Notes: generated by a model from the letters alone, not told the origin. DNA of 64,000 bases from Myotis daubentonii (GCF_963259705.1 NC_081861.1:70041623-70105622), one strand, 5' to 3'; numbered from the stretch's first letter, positions 1-11,035 are shown. Translations and numbers: made by a program.

Positions 1-203
1 TTCTCAGTTGGCAGCAGCTCCTCTGGTGGGTGCTGTTCACAGCTGTGGTAGCTCTTCTTTCTGGTAGGGGGAGGTTTCACGTACAGCTGCTGTTCCTCAG
101 ACAGAGGGTGTGGTGCTCAGGAGGCTGCTGTTGTTTGGATCTGCTGTGTTGATTTAAAGGCACAATATACAACACAACAAGGCACCGCGTACCAGGCACC
201 ACT
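1..203 (-). repeat. L1 5' region fragment
   Basis: The segment is the reverse complement of the stretch just upstream of ORF1 in the full-length L1 of this window (about 51200-51400). The match stops near 203, so this L1 is either 5' truncated here or continues leftward out of the window. Confidence 0.85.
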
Positions 204-631
204 ATGTAGAATTTTTAAAGAACATATTCAATTTACTTTAGAAGCTGAACATCTCCTATCATGTGACTTGTTTTGTAAGTTTGTTAAACTATATTATCAC
301 ATAAGCATTGCTGCTATTGAGATAATGACAGTTGATTTGGGTCATGTTGAATGTGCACTGTCTGTTTTAATTTGTATGTTCATTTTGACTCTGTCATATG
401 CTCAAACTTCAGTGGAAGCCATGAGAACCTATTATTTTTGCCTGGTCCCTCCTTTACGATGGAAATATTCTTTTTTACTCAGAGCCACCTTAACTTTGAT
501 GTAAGGGATTGTTTCCATTGCCAACTGTTTTCTTCCTTGCCAAGTAAGAGAGTTGTTGTGAACTCTTTACTAATGCCTTCCTCATGATATTTGAAGATGT
601 GGTTGGGAAAAGTCATTTCATTCCCGACCTT
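204..631. other. unassigned AT-rich sequence
   Basis: I see no gene, repeat family or structured RNA here. The short reading frames lack recognisable domains. Confidence 0.5.
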
Positions 632-1012
632 TGCATGTCAGGTGCTGGGGTGCTGGGTGCTCCCTCGCCTGTGCCCCGGCTCTCCAATCCCGATGTGGCT
701 CTCTCTCCCTCCGATCTCCCCCAGGGGTGCTGCCCAGCCTGTGACTGACTCTCTATCCCTCCATTCGCCAAGCAATCACGGGGCGCAAGTGAGGGGACAC
801 CCCCAAGGCTCTTGCCTGCTGCATGGGTTTCCAAACCATCCTTCCCCTTTCGCCTCCCATCATTGCGCCTACATATGCAAATTAACCGCCATCTTTGTTG
901 GCGGTTAACCGCCATCTTTATTGGCAGTTAATTTGCATATCGCCCTAATTAGCCAATGGGAAGCATAGCGGAGGTACGGTTAATTACCCTTTTTGTCTTT
1001 TATTAGATAGGA
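632..1012 (-). mobile_element. Helitron, 5' part
   Basis: The right edge reads GATAGGA followed by T, the reverse of a Helitron 5' end TCCTATC inserted between A and T. Before it lie the CCAAT-box, octamer (ATTTGCAT) and AAGATGGCGG motifs shared by sibling copies. No 3' CTAG end or hairpin is visible, so the copy is truncated near 632. A palindrome of about 70 bp occupies 872-940. Confidence 0.8.
872..940. promoter_or_regulatory. Helitron palindrome with octamer and YY1-like motifs
   Basis: The outer arms (872-891 and 922-940) are inverted copies ending in the octamer ATGCAAAT/ATTTGCAT. Inside is a perfect stem: 882-891 pairs with 899-908 across a 7 nt loop. Two YY1-like AAGATGGC cores lie in it on the minus strand. 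The motifs are seen directly; a regulatory role is inferred. Confidence 0.5.
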
Positions 1013-1013
1013 T

Positions 1014-1225
1014 CAGTGATCAGCAAACTCTTAGTCAACAGAGCCAAATATCAACAGTACAATGATTGGAATTTCTTTTGAAAGCCAAACTTTTTAAAAC
1101 TTAAACTATATAGGTAGGTACATTGTTATTAACTTAATTAGGGTACTCCTCAGGCTTAGGAAGAGCCACACTCAAAGGGCCAAAGAGTCACATGTGGCTC
1201 CTGAGCCACAGTTTGCCGACCACGG
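1014..1225. mobile_element. non-autonomous hAT element
   Basis: The inverted ends resemble CAGTGATCAGCAAACT and AGTTTGCCGACCACGG, a hAT-type terminal repeat pair. The interior is AT-rich and non-coding. An 8 bp target duplication is not evident because both flanks are Helitron termini. Confidence 0.65.
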
Positions 1226-1226
1226 A

Positions 1227-1756
1227 TCTATACTAATAAAAGCCTAGGTGGTCCTTGTGCCCTTGTGTGCAACATCATCACAAGATGGCCGCTACAAGAT
1301 GGCTACCACAAAGATGGCCACCACAAAGATGGCTTCCACAAGATGGCTGTGCATGTGGCACAGAAGAGGCTGGTGGTGTTGTCTCTGGCATCTCATGCAG
1401 AGGAGGCGGGTCCCGGTGGAGGAGGTGGGTCACAGCAGGGATGGCAGTTGGGGGCGATCAGGCCGGCAGGGGAGGGTAGTTGGGGGCAATTGGGTCAGCA
1501 GGGGAGTAGTTAGGCATCAATCAGGCTGGCAGGGGAGTGGTTAGAGGATGATCAGGCTGGCAGGCAGAAGCAGTTAGGGGCAATCAAGCTGGAAGGCAGG
1601 CGAGTGGTTAGGAGCCAGCAGTCCTGGATTATGAGAGGAATCAGACCTAAAACAGCAGTTGGACATCCCCTGAGGGGTCCCATATTGGAGAGGCTGCAGG
1701 CCGGGCTGAGGAACACCCCCCCACACACACATGAATTTCGTGCACTGGGCCTCTAG
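1227..1756 (+). mobile_element. complete non-autonomous Helitron
   Basis: The 5' end is A then TCTATACTAATAAAAGCC and the 3' end is GGGCCTCTAG then T, with a decayed GTGCAC-type hairpin just before it. The interior holds AAGATGGC repeats (1266-1350) and a GGCAGGGGAG tandem repeat of roughly 30-40 bp (1436-1610). It is the same subfamily as the copy at 10108-11197. Confidence 0.9.
1266..1350 (+). repeat. AAGATGGC tandem motif
   Basis: Six spaced copies of (A)CAAGATGGC(Y) occur within 85 bp, each matching the core of a YY1 site. The related Helitron at 10108 has three such copies. Confidence 0.7.
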
Positions 1757-1811
1757 TGTAGTCAATAAAAGGCCCTTAGGAATTTTGGTAGAAGATATAT
1801 ATAATATATAC

Positions 1812-1866
1812 TCGTAGCCCGGTGCACAAAAATTTGTGCACTCAGGGAGGGGGGATGTCCCTCAGT
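1812..1866 (-). mobile_element. Helitron 3' terminus fragment
   Basis: The hairpin GTGCACAAAAATTTGTGCAC sits next to a mutated CTCGTAGCCC end (CTAG to CTCG). No matching 5' end follows. Confidence 0.7.
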
Positions 1867-3054
1867 TATTAAACATTTATCGGCAGAACACTGACCACAT
1901 TAGTGGTGGTGGTGGTCTTGTCAGAATGTGTTCTATTATGCAGATGAAAATCTATTTAAACAGATTTGATGTAGATATTTTCAAAGATGGAAGAATTGTC
2001 CCTGTCAACTATTTTAGTTGATTCATATCTTCATTAATTGTCATCATTGCAAAATTTTCAGTCCCCATATGGATTATTGGATATAATAGGTCATGCGCTG
2101 TCCCTGTCCTTTGTAGCTTTTGTGACCTTAAGGAGGACTCTAATTTTCCATTTATATGTTTAAGTACCAACCTTACCGGCTTAAAAATGTAAGCTTTTAA
2201 CACTGCTCTCTCTGTTCCGTATCCTTCTGATGAAAAGTGGAGTTGGGTTGCAGCACAGGAGAGAAATTCAGAAGGGGAATATTGAAGTAATGACTACAGT
2301 AGGAGAAGAGGGAACCTATTTCCCTGGCCACAGGCGCTGGAGCCCTGGGCCACAGGGCTGGCAGCTTCTCCAGGTGGCTGCAGCCTGGGACCTTGTGCGG
2401 GTGGCTTGTCCATCTCCTGGGCTGCAGCCAGCCGCAGGTGCTGGCGCCAGGACCAAAGGTGGGCGGCTTCTTCTTCTGGTGGCTTCTTCTTCTTCTGTGC
2501 TTCCAGGGAGGGCAGTCAGTTATGTGTATATGTGTGTACATGCAAACATAGGCGTGTACACATGTGTATGTGGAAATCTGCTGGGCAAGTCAAAACCATA
2601 GAAGATTTGCCCCCTATCTCTTGAATCTTTCAGCGATATCCCCCACTTTTTTATTCTGTCACTATTGGACACTCAGTATTTGCAGCCAGCAAGCCAGTAA
2701 CTCTCTCAGTGTCTATTTCTGACTTCTTCTTTCCCTGTCTGTCTTCCAACCCCTAATCATATTTCCACCTGGATGCATCATATTTACTCCCAATATGCTG
2801 TATAGAGAAGGAGTCAGGATGCTGTCTTCCCATGAATAGTACTCAGTAACAAACCAATTGCATTTTATTTGGGCAATGCCCCTACCCACCCTTCAAATCC
2901 CTTCCACCATGCATTTTTGTTTCCCTTTTTGTTTGTTGGATTTTTCTGCTGCTCCTTCTCCTCACCCCACCACCCTTGGATCATAATGTAAAATTCTTTT
3001 ACATTGTCAAGAAATTATTAAAAATACAGGTACTTTGAAAAAAAAATACAGGTA
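1867..3054. other. unassigned sequence
   Basis: There is a GC-rich patch at about 2310-2530 and otherwise mixed composition. No repeat family or exon structure was recognised. A 14 bp direct repeat occurs near 3022 and 3045. Confidence 0.4.
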
Positions 3055-4124
3055 CTTCTCTGATCACCAGCGGGGGAAGGAGGGGGGGAGGCAGGGAAGA
3101 GGCGGCTGCTGGCCCCCCAAGATCTATGTGGCAGCACACATAGAGGCCAGGACCCGGTCTCATGGGGTTTGCAGTTTGAAAGGTGCTCGCAATCTACGTG
3201 GGCAGTCAGGACCTGGTCTCATGGGGTTTTACCCTCGCAGTTTGAAAGGTGCTTGCAATTTACTTAGGTGTCAGTGCCGCCTCTTCCCTGCCCCGCCCAG
3301 CTTCTCTGATCACGGCTGGAGAGCCTGGCAAAGGCCCCTGCTTCTACGATCACACCTGGGGGGCCGGGCCGAGGCCCCTGCTTCTTTGATCACACCTGGG
3401 GGGCCGGACAAAGGCCCCGTTTCTCTGATCACTGGATGGGGGGGCGGGCAAAGGCCCCTGCTTCTCTGATCACAGCTGGGGGGCCGGGCAAAGGCCCCCA
3501 TTTCTCTGATCACTGGATGGGGGGCCAGGCAAAAGCCCCTGCTTCTCTGATCACTGGCTGGGGGGCCAGGAAAAGGCACCCCACTTCTCTGATCACTTGC
3601 TGGGGGGCCGGGCAAAGGCCTTCCGCTTCTCCGATCATGCCTGGGGGGCCGGGCAAAGGACCCCACTTCTCTGATCACTGGCTGGGGGGCCGGGCAAAGG
3701 CCTTAGGCTTCTCCGATCATGCCTGGGGGCCCAGGCAAAGGACCCCGCTACTCTGATCACTTGTTGGGGGCCTGGGCCAAGGCCCCTGCTTCTCCGATCA
3801 TGCCTGGGGGGCCAGGCAAAGTCCCCTGCTTCGATCAATCCTGGGGGGCTGAGGCCCCCGCTTCTCCTCCTCTCCGATTATGCCCCCACTTCTCCGTTCT
3901 TGCCTGCTGCCTGGGCTTTCAATCACAGTCAGCAGCAGGCAACTTCTTCTGTCCTTCCCCGTTTGCCTCCCAGCATTGCGCCTATGTATGCAAATTAACC
4001 ACCATCTTTGTTGGCTGTTAACCGCCATCTTGGTTGGCGGGTAATTTGCATATCACCCTGATTAGCCAATGGGAAGGGTAGTGGAGGTACGGCTAATTAC
4101 CATGTTTCTCTATTATTAGATAGG
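3055..4124 (-). mobile_element. Helitron with 40 bp tandem array
   Basis: The right end (CATATCACCCTGATTAGCC then TATTATTAGATAGG) is the reverse of the Helitron 5' end, with its terminal base mutated. A CTAG 3' terminus is not seen. Most of the body is a 40 bp repeat array, and a palindrome like that at 872-940 occupies about 3985-4055. Confidence 0.75.
3302..3880 (-). repeat. 40 bp tandem repeat
   Basis: About 14 units share the core CTCTGATCAC, a G run, then GGGCAAAGGCCCC. Units differ by point changes and small indels and there are no unique spacers between them. Open frames here are by-products of the repeat. Confidence 0.9.
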
Positions 4125-4127
4125 CTA

Positions 4128-4370
4128 TCCTAATACATATAAAAACCTTGGGTCCATCACAACCAAATGGACAACCAATCCATCCACCCTGGCCCTCAGG
4201 CTCCAATGATCAGGGGATGGCTAACAGGGAACCAGAGTGAGTGGTGCAGGGACTGGTGAGCAGCTGGAAGGCAGGCCTCTTGGTCTCTCCTCCTGACCCT
4301 CGACTCCAATCAATCGGTGGCGGAGGTGGGGTGGAACTGGGGACTGGCTTCCTTAGTAGTCCTGCAGATA
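4128..4370 (+). mobile_element. Helitron 5' fragment
   Basis: A then TCCTAATACATATAAAAACC matches the 5' end type also seen at 31734 and 57485 (minus strand). The following sequence matches, in reverse, the interior of the Helitron at 8043-8547. No 3' end is seen; the right limit is approximate. Confidence 0.6.
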
Positions 4371-6885
4371 CAATCTCCAGAGGTCAGGCCAGGCACCAAA
4401 GGACCAGCACCGCCAGCACAATCCTGATAGTGCTGCCAGCCTCCTGGAACTGAGCCTCAGGCACTGCAGCCACTTCCCCTCCCTAGATACTCCACAAGGA
4501 AGAAAGGATATTGCCAGCAGTGGCATCTAGTGCTGTTACTGCTCTACAGCACCAGCGGTTACTTCTCTCCCTGTGCTTCCTCCAGGTCACCAGCCCCGCT
4601 TCAGATGATGTGTGTGCAATGCACACAGAAATAGATGTGAGTAGATAGCACACAGGCAATTAATTTCAAAAGATTTTGGACCAATCATTTCCCTCATTGG
4701 CCTATATGTATTTCCTCAACAACCTCACAAAAGGAGCAGATACTAATAGGAATAGTCCACTAAGGCTAATTAAAGTCATTAAAATTAATTTTGTTTGGAG
4801 ATTTATTGGGAAATTTGGGACTCTCATTGAGACCATTGATGCACCCGGGGAGTCACCCAGCAGAGCCCCTGAAATGACTGCTGTGGTGGCTGTGACACAG
4901 TGGCTGCCCCTCCCCCGACCCCCTGCCCTGCAGGCCTGGCGCCAGCTCTGAGGGGCTCTAGCACTCTCACTGCTCAGCTCATCATCACAGCTGCACCTCC
5001 AACCCCTTCAGGTTGTGAGAGGAGAATAAGAGGGTGTGAACCGTGAAGGTCAAACTGGGAGACGTTTTCAAATGAAGGCGGACTCAGCTGTCATTTTTAT
5101 GATGTGGTTTGTGAACCATTGAATCTCCCTCCCCCCCTTAAAATATATCTTCAGGGCTTGCCCAGTGCCAGGGAGCCCACGGGGAGCAGAGTCCTTAGAT
5201 GTCAGAATTCTGTGCTTTTTGGGGTCTCCCGAGGATGTACGTCCCCTGGAGGGTGGACCCCAGGCTTCAGGGAGGCCTCAGACCATTGTTTGAACTTACA
5301 GCTCTCACAGTGTGTGAAGGCAGGAAAACTGGCCGTGAAATTTGCATCCCGTCCCCAGGTGTTACAGGGAGACACACAAAGCTAAACAGGTGGAATTGAG
5401 ATGGCGCCTCAGCTGACTGAGGCGGGAGAGTGCCCTGAATCCCTGGGCCTCTGTGATCGCGGGAGTCCTCACACTGGGCTGAGGGAGGCAGAAGGAGGAC
5501 CTGAGGAAGTGTGAGGGGCTCGGCTGTTATTGCTGAAGGAAGAGGCTGGATGAGGAGCCAGTGGTTCTCCCAAGCCCCTGGGGAGAGACACGCCTGCCAC
5601 ACCCCGTGCTGCCACTGTGTCACCACCGACAGAATTGCAAGTCCATCAGTGTGCACTGCTGTCAGCCCATGTGTGTGGTCCTTCATTATAGGAGGATGGA
5701 AATTGGCCCCCAGAGGGACGGGGTCAGAGGATCTGTGGCCAATGAGGGAGCAAGTGGAGAGTAAGTGTCGGGGAAGGTGAGGCCAGCACTTCAGAAAGCA
5801 AGGTGCACTCAAGAATACACGGGAGGACACTGAGCAGTGCAGGGACATGGGAGCTGGGCAGGCAGACAGCGGTGCTGCATGAGAAGGGAAGTGGTGGCAG
5901 AGGGTAGCAGGGGCAGTAAAACCCCCCTGGACTCAGCCAACAGCAGACCTGGGTATCACAGGTCCTGTGGTCAGAGTGGGGCAGCTTAGCAGACCCTCTG
6001 CTCCAGCTCTCACATGCTGTGCATGTCTGCAGTGAGCCGGGAGCCTTCTGGCCCAGGCTCATTGGAACGCAGGCAGAACTCATCCTAGGGACGTCTGACT
6101 AGAGGACCAGCTGCGTGCTGACTGTGGACAGAGACCCCCTGAGGTCCTAGAGGCCACCCCAGCTCCTTCCCACGGCTTCTCCAGTCCTCAAGGGGATCCC
6201 CCTGCCCCTCCTCCCCCGCCGCCATGGCTGCCACGACTGAGCAGAACAGGCCCCGGGAGCTGCGGGAACCACATCCCAGCTCCCTGGCTGGGCTGTTAGG
6301 AGCAGCCATGGCCTCTGCCACACTCAAGAGGAAACCTTCACATGAGGCAGGACACCAGGGCCACTGGGGTCTGCCCACCACGGTCACCAGTCACCCTGGA
6401 CCCTGTCACAGTGTTGCCTGGATACTAAATGTTGGGAAACATGTGACTCCTGCCAACTGTCTGAGGAGGTGACAGGTCCATTCTCCATGGTCCCCATAGG
6501 CAGTTGTCAGATCTCCCAGGAGGCCTTGCAGAGTCCATCTTGCTGGGGGGCCTAGAGACTCAGATCTTTTTGTCAATGTGAAATGGTCCAAGTCTAGCAT
6601 GTAGGACACAGATTCCACTGTAAGAAATGTACAAATGAACAAAACAAATCTGAGAGTCAGATAAGCCAGTGTGGTGTCTGTCAGCAGTGTCTCCTCGGAG
6701 GGGCCATCGGGGGTCATTGGTAGAAATTCCATCACCTGGGAACCCACAGAAAGACTGCTCAGGGCTAAGGAAAGTGCTGGAGATGTTCACCAAATTAGGG
6801 CATGACAATATGGTCCCTGATTTCTTTAATAGACGGGATGTCTTAGGCCTTACCACGCAGCCTCTGTTATGATATATTTACAACA
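4371..6885. other. unassigned, partly GC-rich sequence
   Basis: No repeat family was recognised. GC-rich parts (4850-6500) contain isolated splice-like sites (for example GAGAGTAAGT near 5757) and an 82-codon frame at 6224-6472 with a strong start context. I cannot link these to a known gene. It may be host single-copy DNA or cargo of the Helitron that starts at 4128. Confidence 0.35.
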
Positions 6886-7572
6886 GCCTATATAATAAAA
6901 GCCTAATATGCTAAGTGTCTGGTCAGCCATTCAACCAATCAAAGCTTAATATGCTAATGATATGCTAAGGCCGCTCAACTGCTTACTATGACATACACTG
7001 ACCACCAGGGGTCAGATGCTCTGACCAGTAGGTTAGCTTGCTGCTGGGGTCCAGTCAATCAAGACTGAGCGAGATGGAATGGACACACCCTGCAGCCCTC
7101 CCATGGTCCCTCCCCAGCTGGCCAATCTCCCGCATCCCTCCCCGGCCCTGATTGTGCACCAGTGGGGTCTCTGGCCTGGCCTGCTCCCTCTTGTCATCAG
7201 AACTCCCTGGGGGATCTTGGAGAGCTGGATTCAGTGCGATAGTGGAACAATCAGTCACTATGACATGCACTGACCACCGGGGGGCAAATGCTCAAAGCAG
7301 GAGCTTCCCCCTGGTGATCAGTGCACTCCCACAGAGGGAGCACTATTCAGCCAGAAGCTGCACTCACGGCTGGCAAGTGCAGTGGCAGTAGTGGGAGACT
7401 CTCCTGCCTCTGTGGCAATGCTAAGGATGTCCGACTGACGGCTTTGGCCTGCTCCCCGTTGGGGGGAGCGGGCCTAAGCCATCAGTAGGACATCCCCTGA
7501 AGGCTCCCAGACTGTGAAAGGGTGTAGGCCGGGCTGAGGGAACCTCCTCCCCTCAGTGTACCAGGCCTCTAG
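6886..7572 (+). mobile_element. complete non-autonomous Helitron
   Basis: The 5' end CCTATATAATAAAAGCCTAA has one changed base in the TC dinucleotide. The 3' end is ACCAGGCCTCTAG followed by T. The interior has the 'GACCACCAGGGG' and 'GTCCGAC' blocks shared with copies at 22097-22827. Confidence 0.88.
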
Positions 7573-7628
7573 TATGTGTGTGTGTATATATGTATATATG
7601 TGTATATATATGTGTATATATATGTATG

Positions 7629-7675
<47 letters not shown>
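7573..7675. repeat. TG/TA microsatellite
   Basis: A (TG)n tract grades into (TA)n. It lies exactly between the 3' end of one Helitron and the 3' end of the next. Confidence 0.95.
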
Positions 7676-7681
<6 letters not shown>

Positions 7682-8042
7682 GGCCTGGTGAATGAAATTT
7701 ATACACAGGTGGGGGGGTTGTCCTTCAGCCTGGCCTGCACCCTCTCGCAATCCGGGACCCCACAGGGATCAGGCTAAACCTGCAGTCGGGCATCCCTCTC
7801 ACAATCTGGGACCACTGGCTCCTAACTGCTTGCCTGCCTGCCTTCCTGATTGCTCCTAACCACTCAGCATGCCTGCTTGATTGCCTATAACCATTTTCCT
7901 GCCTGCCTGCCTGATCACCCCTAACCACTTCTGCCTTGACCCCCGCCACCGTGGCTTTGTCCGGAAGGACGTCTGGAATGATGTCCAGAAGGTTGTTTGG
8001 CTGTCCGGTCTAATTAGCCTATTATGCTTTTATTATTATAGA
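7676..8042 (-). mobile_element. complete non-autonomous Helitron
   Basis: TTAGAGGCC (3' end CTAA) lies on the left and ATTATTATAGA, the reverse of TCTATAATAAT, on the right. The interior has CCTGCCTG-rich tandem units like those in the copies at 10108 and 31036. Confidence 0.85.
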
Positions 8043-8547
8043 CTAGAGGCTCAACGCACAAAATCATGCTTGGGTAGGGTCCCTAGGCCTAGCCTGCGAT
8101 CAGGGCCATTTTCCGCCCACTCACGACTCCCCAGTCTTGCCCTGCTGCCACAAACACCGGTTCCCTGTGGTTCTTTGTTCACCATCCAGTGATCAGAGCC
8201 TGTGGGTCAGGGGGAGGGACCAAGAGGTCTGCCTTCTGCCTGCTTGCCAGTCCCCAGTCCTGCCCCACCACCACCCACCCTGGTTCTCAGTGATTCCCCG
8301 TTAGCCATGATTGGAGACTGTGGACTGGTGGGAGGGACCAAGAGGTCAGCTTTCTGCCCACTCACCAGTCCCCAGTCCCGACCCACTGCTGACACCCACC
8401 CTGGTTCCCGGTTTTCCATCTGGCAATCTATCAGAGCCTGTGGGTTGGGGGAGGGAGCAAGAGGTGGTCAATGCACCTCATAGCAACTGGTCAATTGGTC
8501 ATTCTGGTCGTTATACCATTATGGTCACTGGTCTTTATTATATAGGA
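8043..8547 (-). mobile_element. complete Helitron abutting another Helitron
   Basis: CTAG starts directly after the terminal A of the previous Helitron, and the 5' end TCCTATATAATAAAG (minus) ends at 8547 before T. About three 120 bp tandem units, each with GGGAGGGACCAAGAGGT, fill the interior. Insertion used the AT dinucleotide at the older copy's 5' edge. Confidence 0.88.
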
Positions 8548-9374
8548 TACTTAACAGAAACATATAAATATTAGATTCATAATAATTATATATAAACATT
8601 ATATATCAATATATAACTATTTATATATGTATATATATTTAATATATGCAGTTAATATATAAATATATGTTATATACATTTATATGTTTAAAATATTAGT
8701 TTGGTCATTTTTTTCATCCCATGTTTTTTGTCATTTGTCATGACTTATTTTAAAGACTAAAGGAATTTCTTCTGCATCTAACTGGAACATTTATTTTTCA
8801 ATTACCTTTACTATGAAAGAAGATCATAGTCTTGACACTCTGCCTCAAATAAATTTTATGAGGATTTAAAAATAGCTTTCAACTCTCTAATCAGTCCTGC
8901 CGTGCAGCTATAAAATTATATTGACAAAATTTATTTCTTAGTTTCCTCATCTCTGACATAGGAACTTTAATATTCAATAGATGGCTGACTCATGTGGCTT
9001 AAAGTGCATACTAATTAGTTACTGATAGTTAAATTCCAGAATATAGATATTGTCACTAACATCTGTGTAACATTAATCATTTAATTTTACAATTGCTTCA
9101 TTGTTAGTCTCAAAGGTGAGTTGCAAAATCCAATGCGGTTATTTCTTTATTAATATTGGTGTCATCTGAATTCTGAAGTGGTTTGATGACTTCTAATAGA
9201 TTCTGTTTTTCCTTGTCCCTTGCATTCTTATCTTTTTGCTTGCACTGGAATTTGATTAATCTATCTGCTGCTCATAGTTACCCACAGTCCATATATGAAT
9301 ATTATTTTTCAATATATAATAAAAACAAATACATATAAAACTTGTACATCTGACACTGTTAAATGAAATTTACA
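8548..9374. other. AT-rich unassigned sequence
   Basis: The stretch is AT-rich with TATATA clusters at 8580-8700. No gene or repeat family was recognised. Confidence 0.5.
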
Positions 9375-9560
9375 TATGTTAACTCATGCAATACTCATAA
9401 TTATCAGTGTGATTCTATTACTATTACCCCCTTACAAGTAATAAAATTAAAGCATTAAGAGTTTGAATAACTTGTTCAAAGCCATCCAACTGGTAAATAG
9501 CAGACCTACAATATGAACTCAGGCAGGCAACAGAGTGCAAACTCTTAATTAAAATTCTAT
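9375..9560 (-). repeat. MIR SINE
   Basis: In reverse orientation it follows the MIR pattern: an ATTAACTCAT-like start, CTATTACTATTACCCCC, then GTTTGAATAACTTGTTC and GAACTCAGGCAG blocks in order. It is old and diverged. Confidence 0.75.
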
Positions 9561-10107
9561 ACATTTTTAGTTTTCTTTATTATATTTTATAATACCAAAT
9601 AAATATTATATACAAAAGTAGTAAGGAGAGCAAAAGGAATAGGTAAACAAATATATGAACTGATTTGTTTTTACTACTAATTTGTACTTCAATTTGATAA
9701 ATATTAATCGAAAACTTGATATGTAAAATATACTGTAGTACTGTTAGTAGAGGGATTTGTTGTTTAGTAATTCCTATATTAAATTATCATATGCTCTTAC
9801 ATAATAAGCATTTAAATAGAGGAGCTGTGAAAGTCTAAGGATGTTCTGTTTAGGAATTAAAGGATGGCAAGTTCAAAAATGTTGTGTGGTATTTTAAGCA
9901 GATAGTAGATTAAACCAAATAAATTTTAGACACAATTATTGATTGAGTAGGTAAAAATTTTATTATTTTATGAGGTACTATGATAATTTTGTGGTTATCT
10001 ATATTTTGCATTTTTTCATTTATCAGCAAATCTGTCCATAAAATTTTCCATTTAAAAATAAATCTTAATTTATCTGAGCAAACGATTGTGTATATATTCA
10101 CAACATA
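9561..10107. other. AT-rich unassigned sequence
   Basis: No coding or repeat signal was seen beyond AT richness. Confidence 0.5.
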
Positions 10108-10205
10108 ACTATACTAATAAAAGCCTAGTTGGTCCTCTCACCCTCGCACGACGCCCTTACATCATCAAAAGATGGCTGTCACAAGATGGCCACCGCAAGA
10201 TGGCT

Positions 10206-10430
10206 GGCAGGGGAGGACAGTTATGGGTTATCAGGCCGGCAGAGGAGGGCAACTGGGGGCCACCAGGGCTGCAGGGGAGGGCAGTTGGGGGTGAACAGGC
10301 TGGCAAGGGAGGGCAGTTGGGGGCCATCAGGCCTGCAGGGGAGGGAAGTGGGGGCGATTGGGACAGCAGGGGAGGGCAGTTCAGGGTGATCAGGCTGGCA
10401 GGGGAGTGTTTAGGGGCAATCAGCCAGGCG
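10206..10430 (+). repeat. 32 bp tandem repeat in Helitron
   Basis: About seven units of the form GGCAGGGGAGGGCAGTTGGG then GGCGATCAGGC. Confidence 0.85.
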
Positions 10431-10435
10431 GGTAA

Positions 10436-11035
10436 TTAATCACTTTAACTATGAACAATCATGCTTAAGCTACATAATCTTTACTCCCTGGAATGGAGAT
10501 AAGAAACGCCCTAACCTTTGGAATAGAGATTGATAGGATTGGAATCAACTGGTATAAATACAGATGCAACAAGACAACAACAGACAGAATTCAGAAGACA
10601 GAAGAACACAGAACTTAGAACACAGAACTCAGGAGACAGAACTTAAGAAGAGAGCCAAGAAGACAGAACCTACACAGAACCTACAGACAGAAGAACTTCG
10701 CTGGAGAGAACATGGCAAAAGATCCTGGACTGAACCTGACTACAGAAATATGGCAAGAGAACCTGACTAGAACCTGGTGATCGAACCTGGCTGGAGATCT
10801 CAGGCAGAACCTGGCTGGAGAACCTAGCGAGAGAACATGGCCACAGAACCTCGCTGGAGATCCGAAGCAGAGCCTCTCTGGAGATCCAGACCAGAACTTG
10901 ACTGGAGATCCTGGCTGGAGATCCTGGCTAGGCTGCTGATCAACTGAACACTGTCTCCGTGTCCTTCCTTCTTCGCCGACTCCGTCCACGCCTTTGGGGA
11001 CCCCTGGACCCGCTGGGGTTGGACCCCGGCAGGCA
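10436..11035 (+). repeat. LTR-like insertion with TATA box
   Basis: A segment absent from the sibling Helitron has GGTATAAATACAG at about 10551, a purine-rich stretch with GAACCTGGCTGGAGA repeats, and a GC-rich end (ACCCCTGGACCCGCTGGGG). This looks like a solo LTR. Exact edges and a target duplication are not clear. Another captured promoter is possible. Confidence 0.5.

Noticed and set aside
3310..3756. Several 100-120 codon frames on both strands
   Set aside because: These are by-products of the 40 bp repeat array.
3302..3880. Possible CRISPR-like array
   Set aside because: Units are contiguous and degenerate with no unique spacers, and the genome is mammalian.
5267..5848. 193-codon minus-strand frame
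   Set aside because: No recognisable domain, no supporting exon structure and no repeat explanation; a frame this long can occur by chance in GC-rich DNA.
7553..7777. Frames rich in tyrosine and isoleucine
   Set aside because: Translation of a TA microsatellite.
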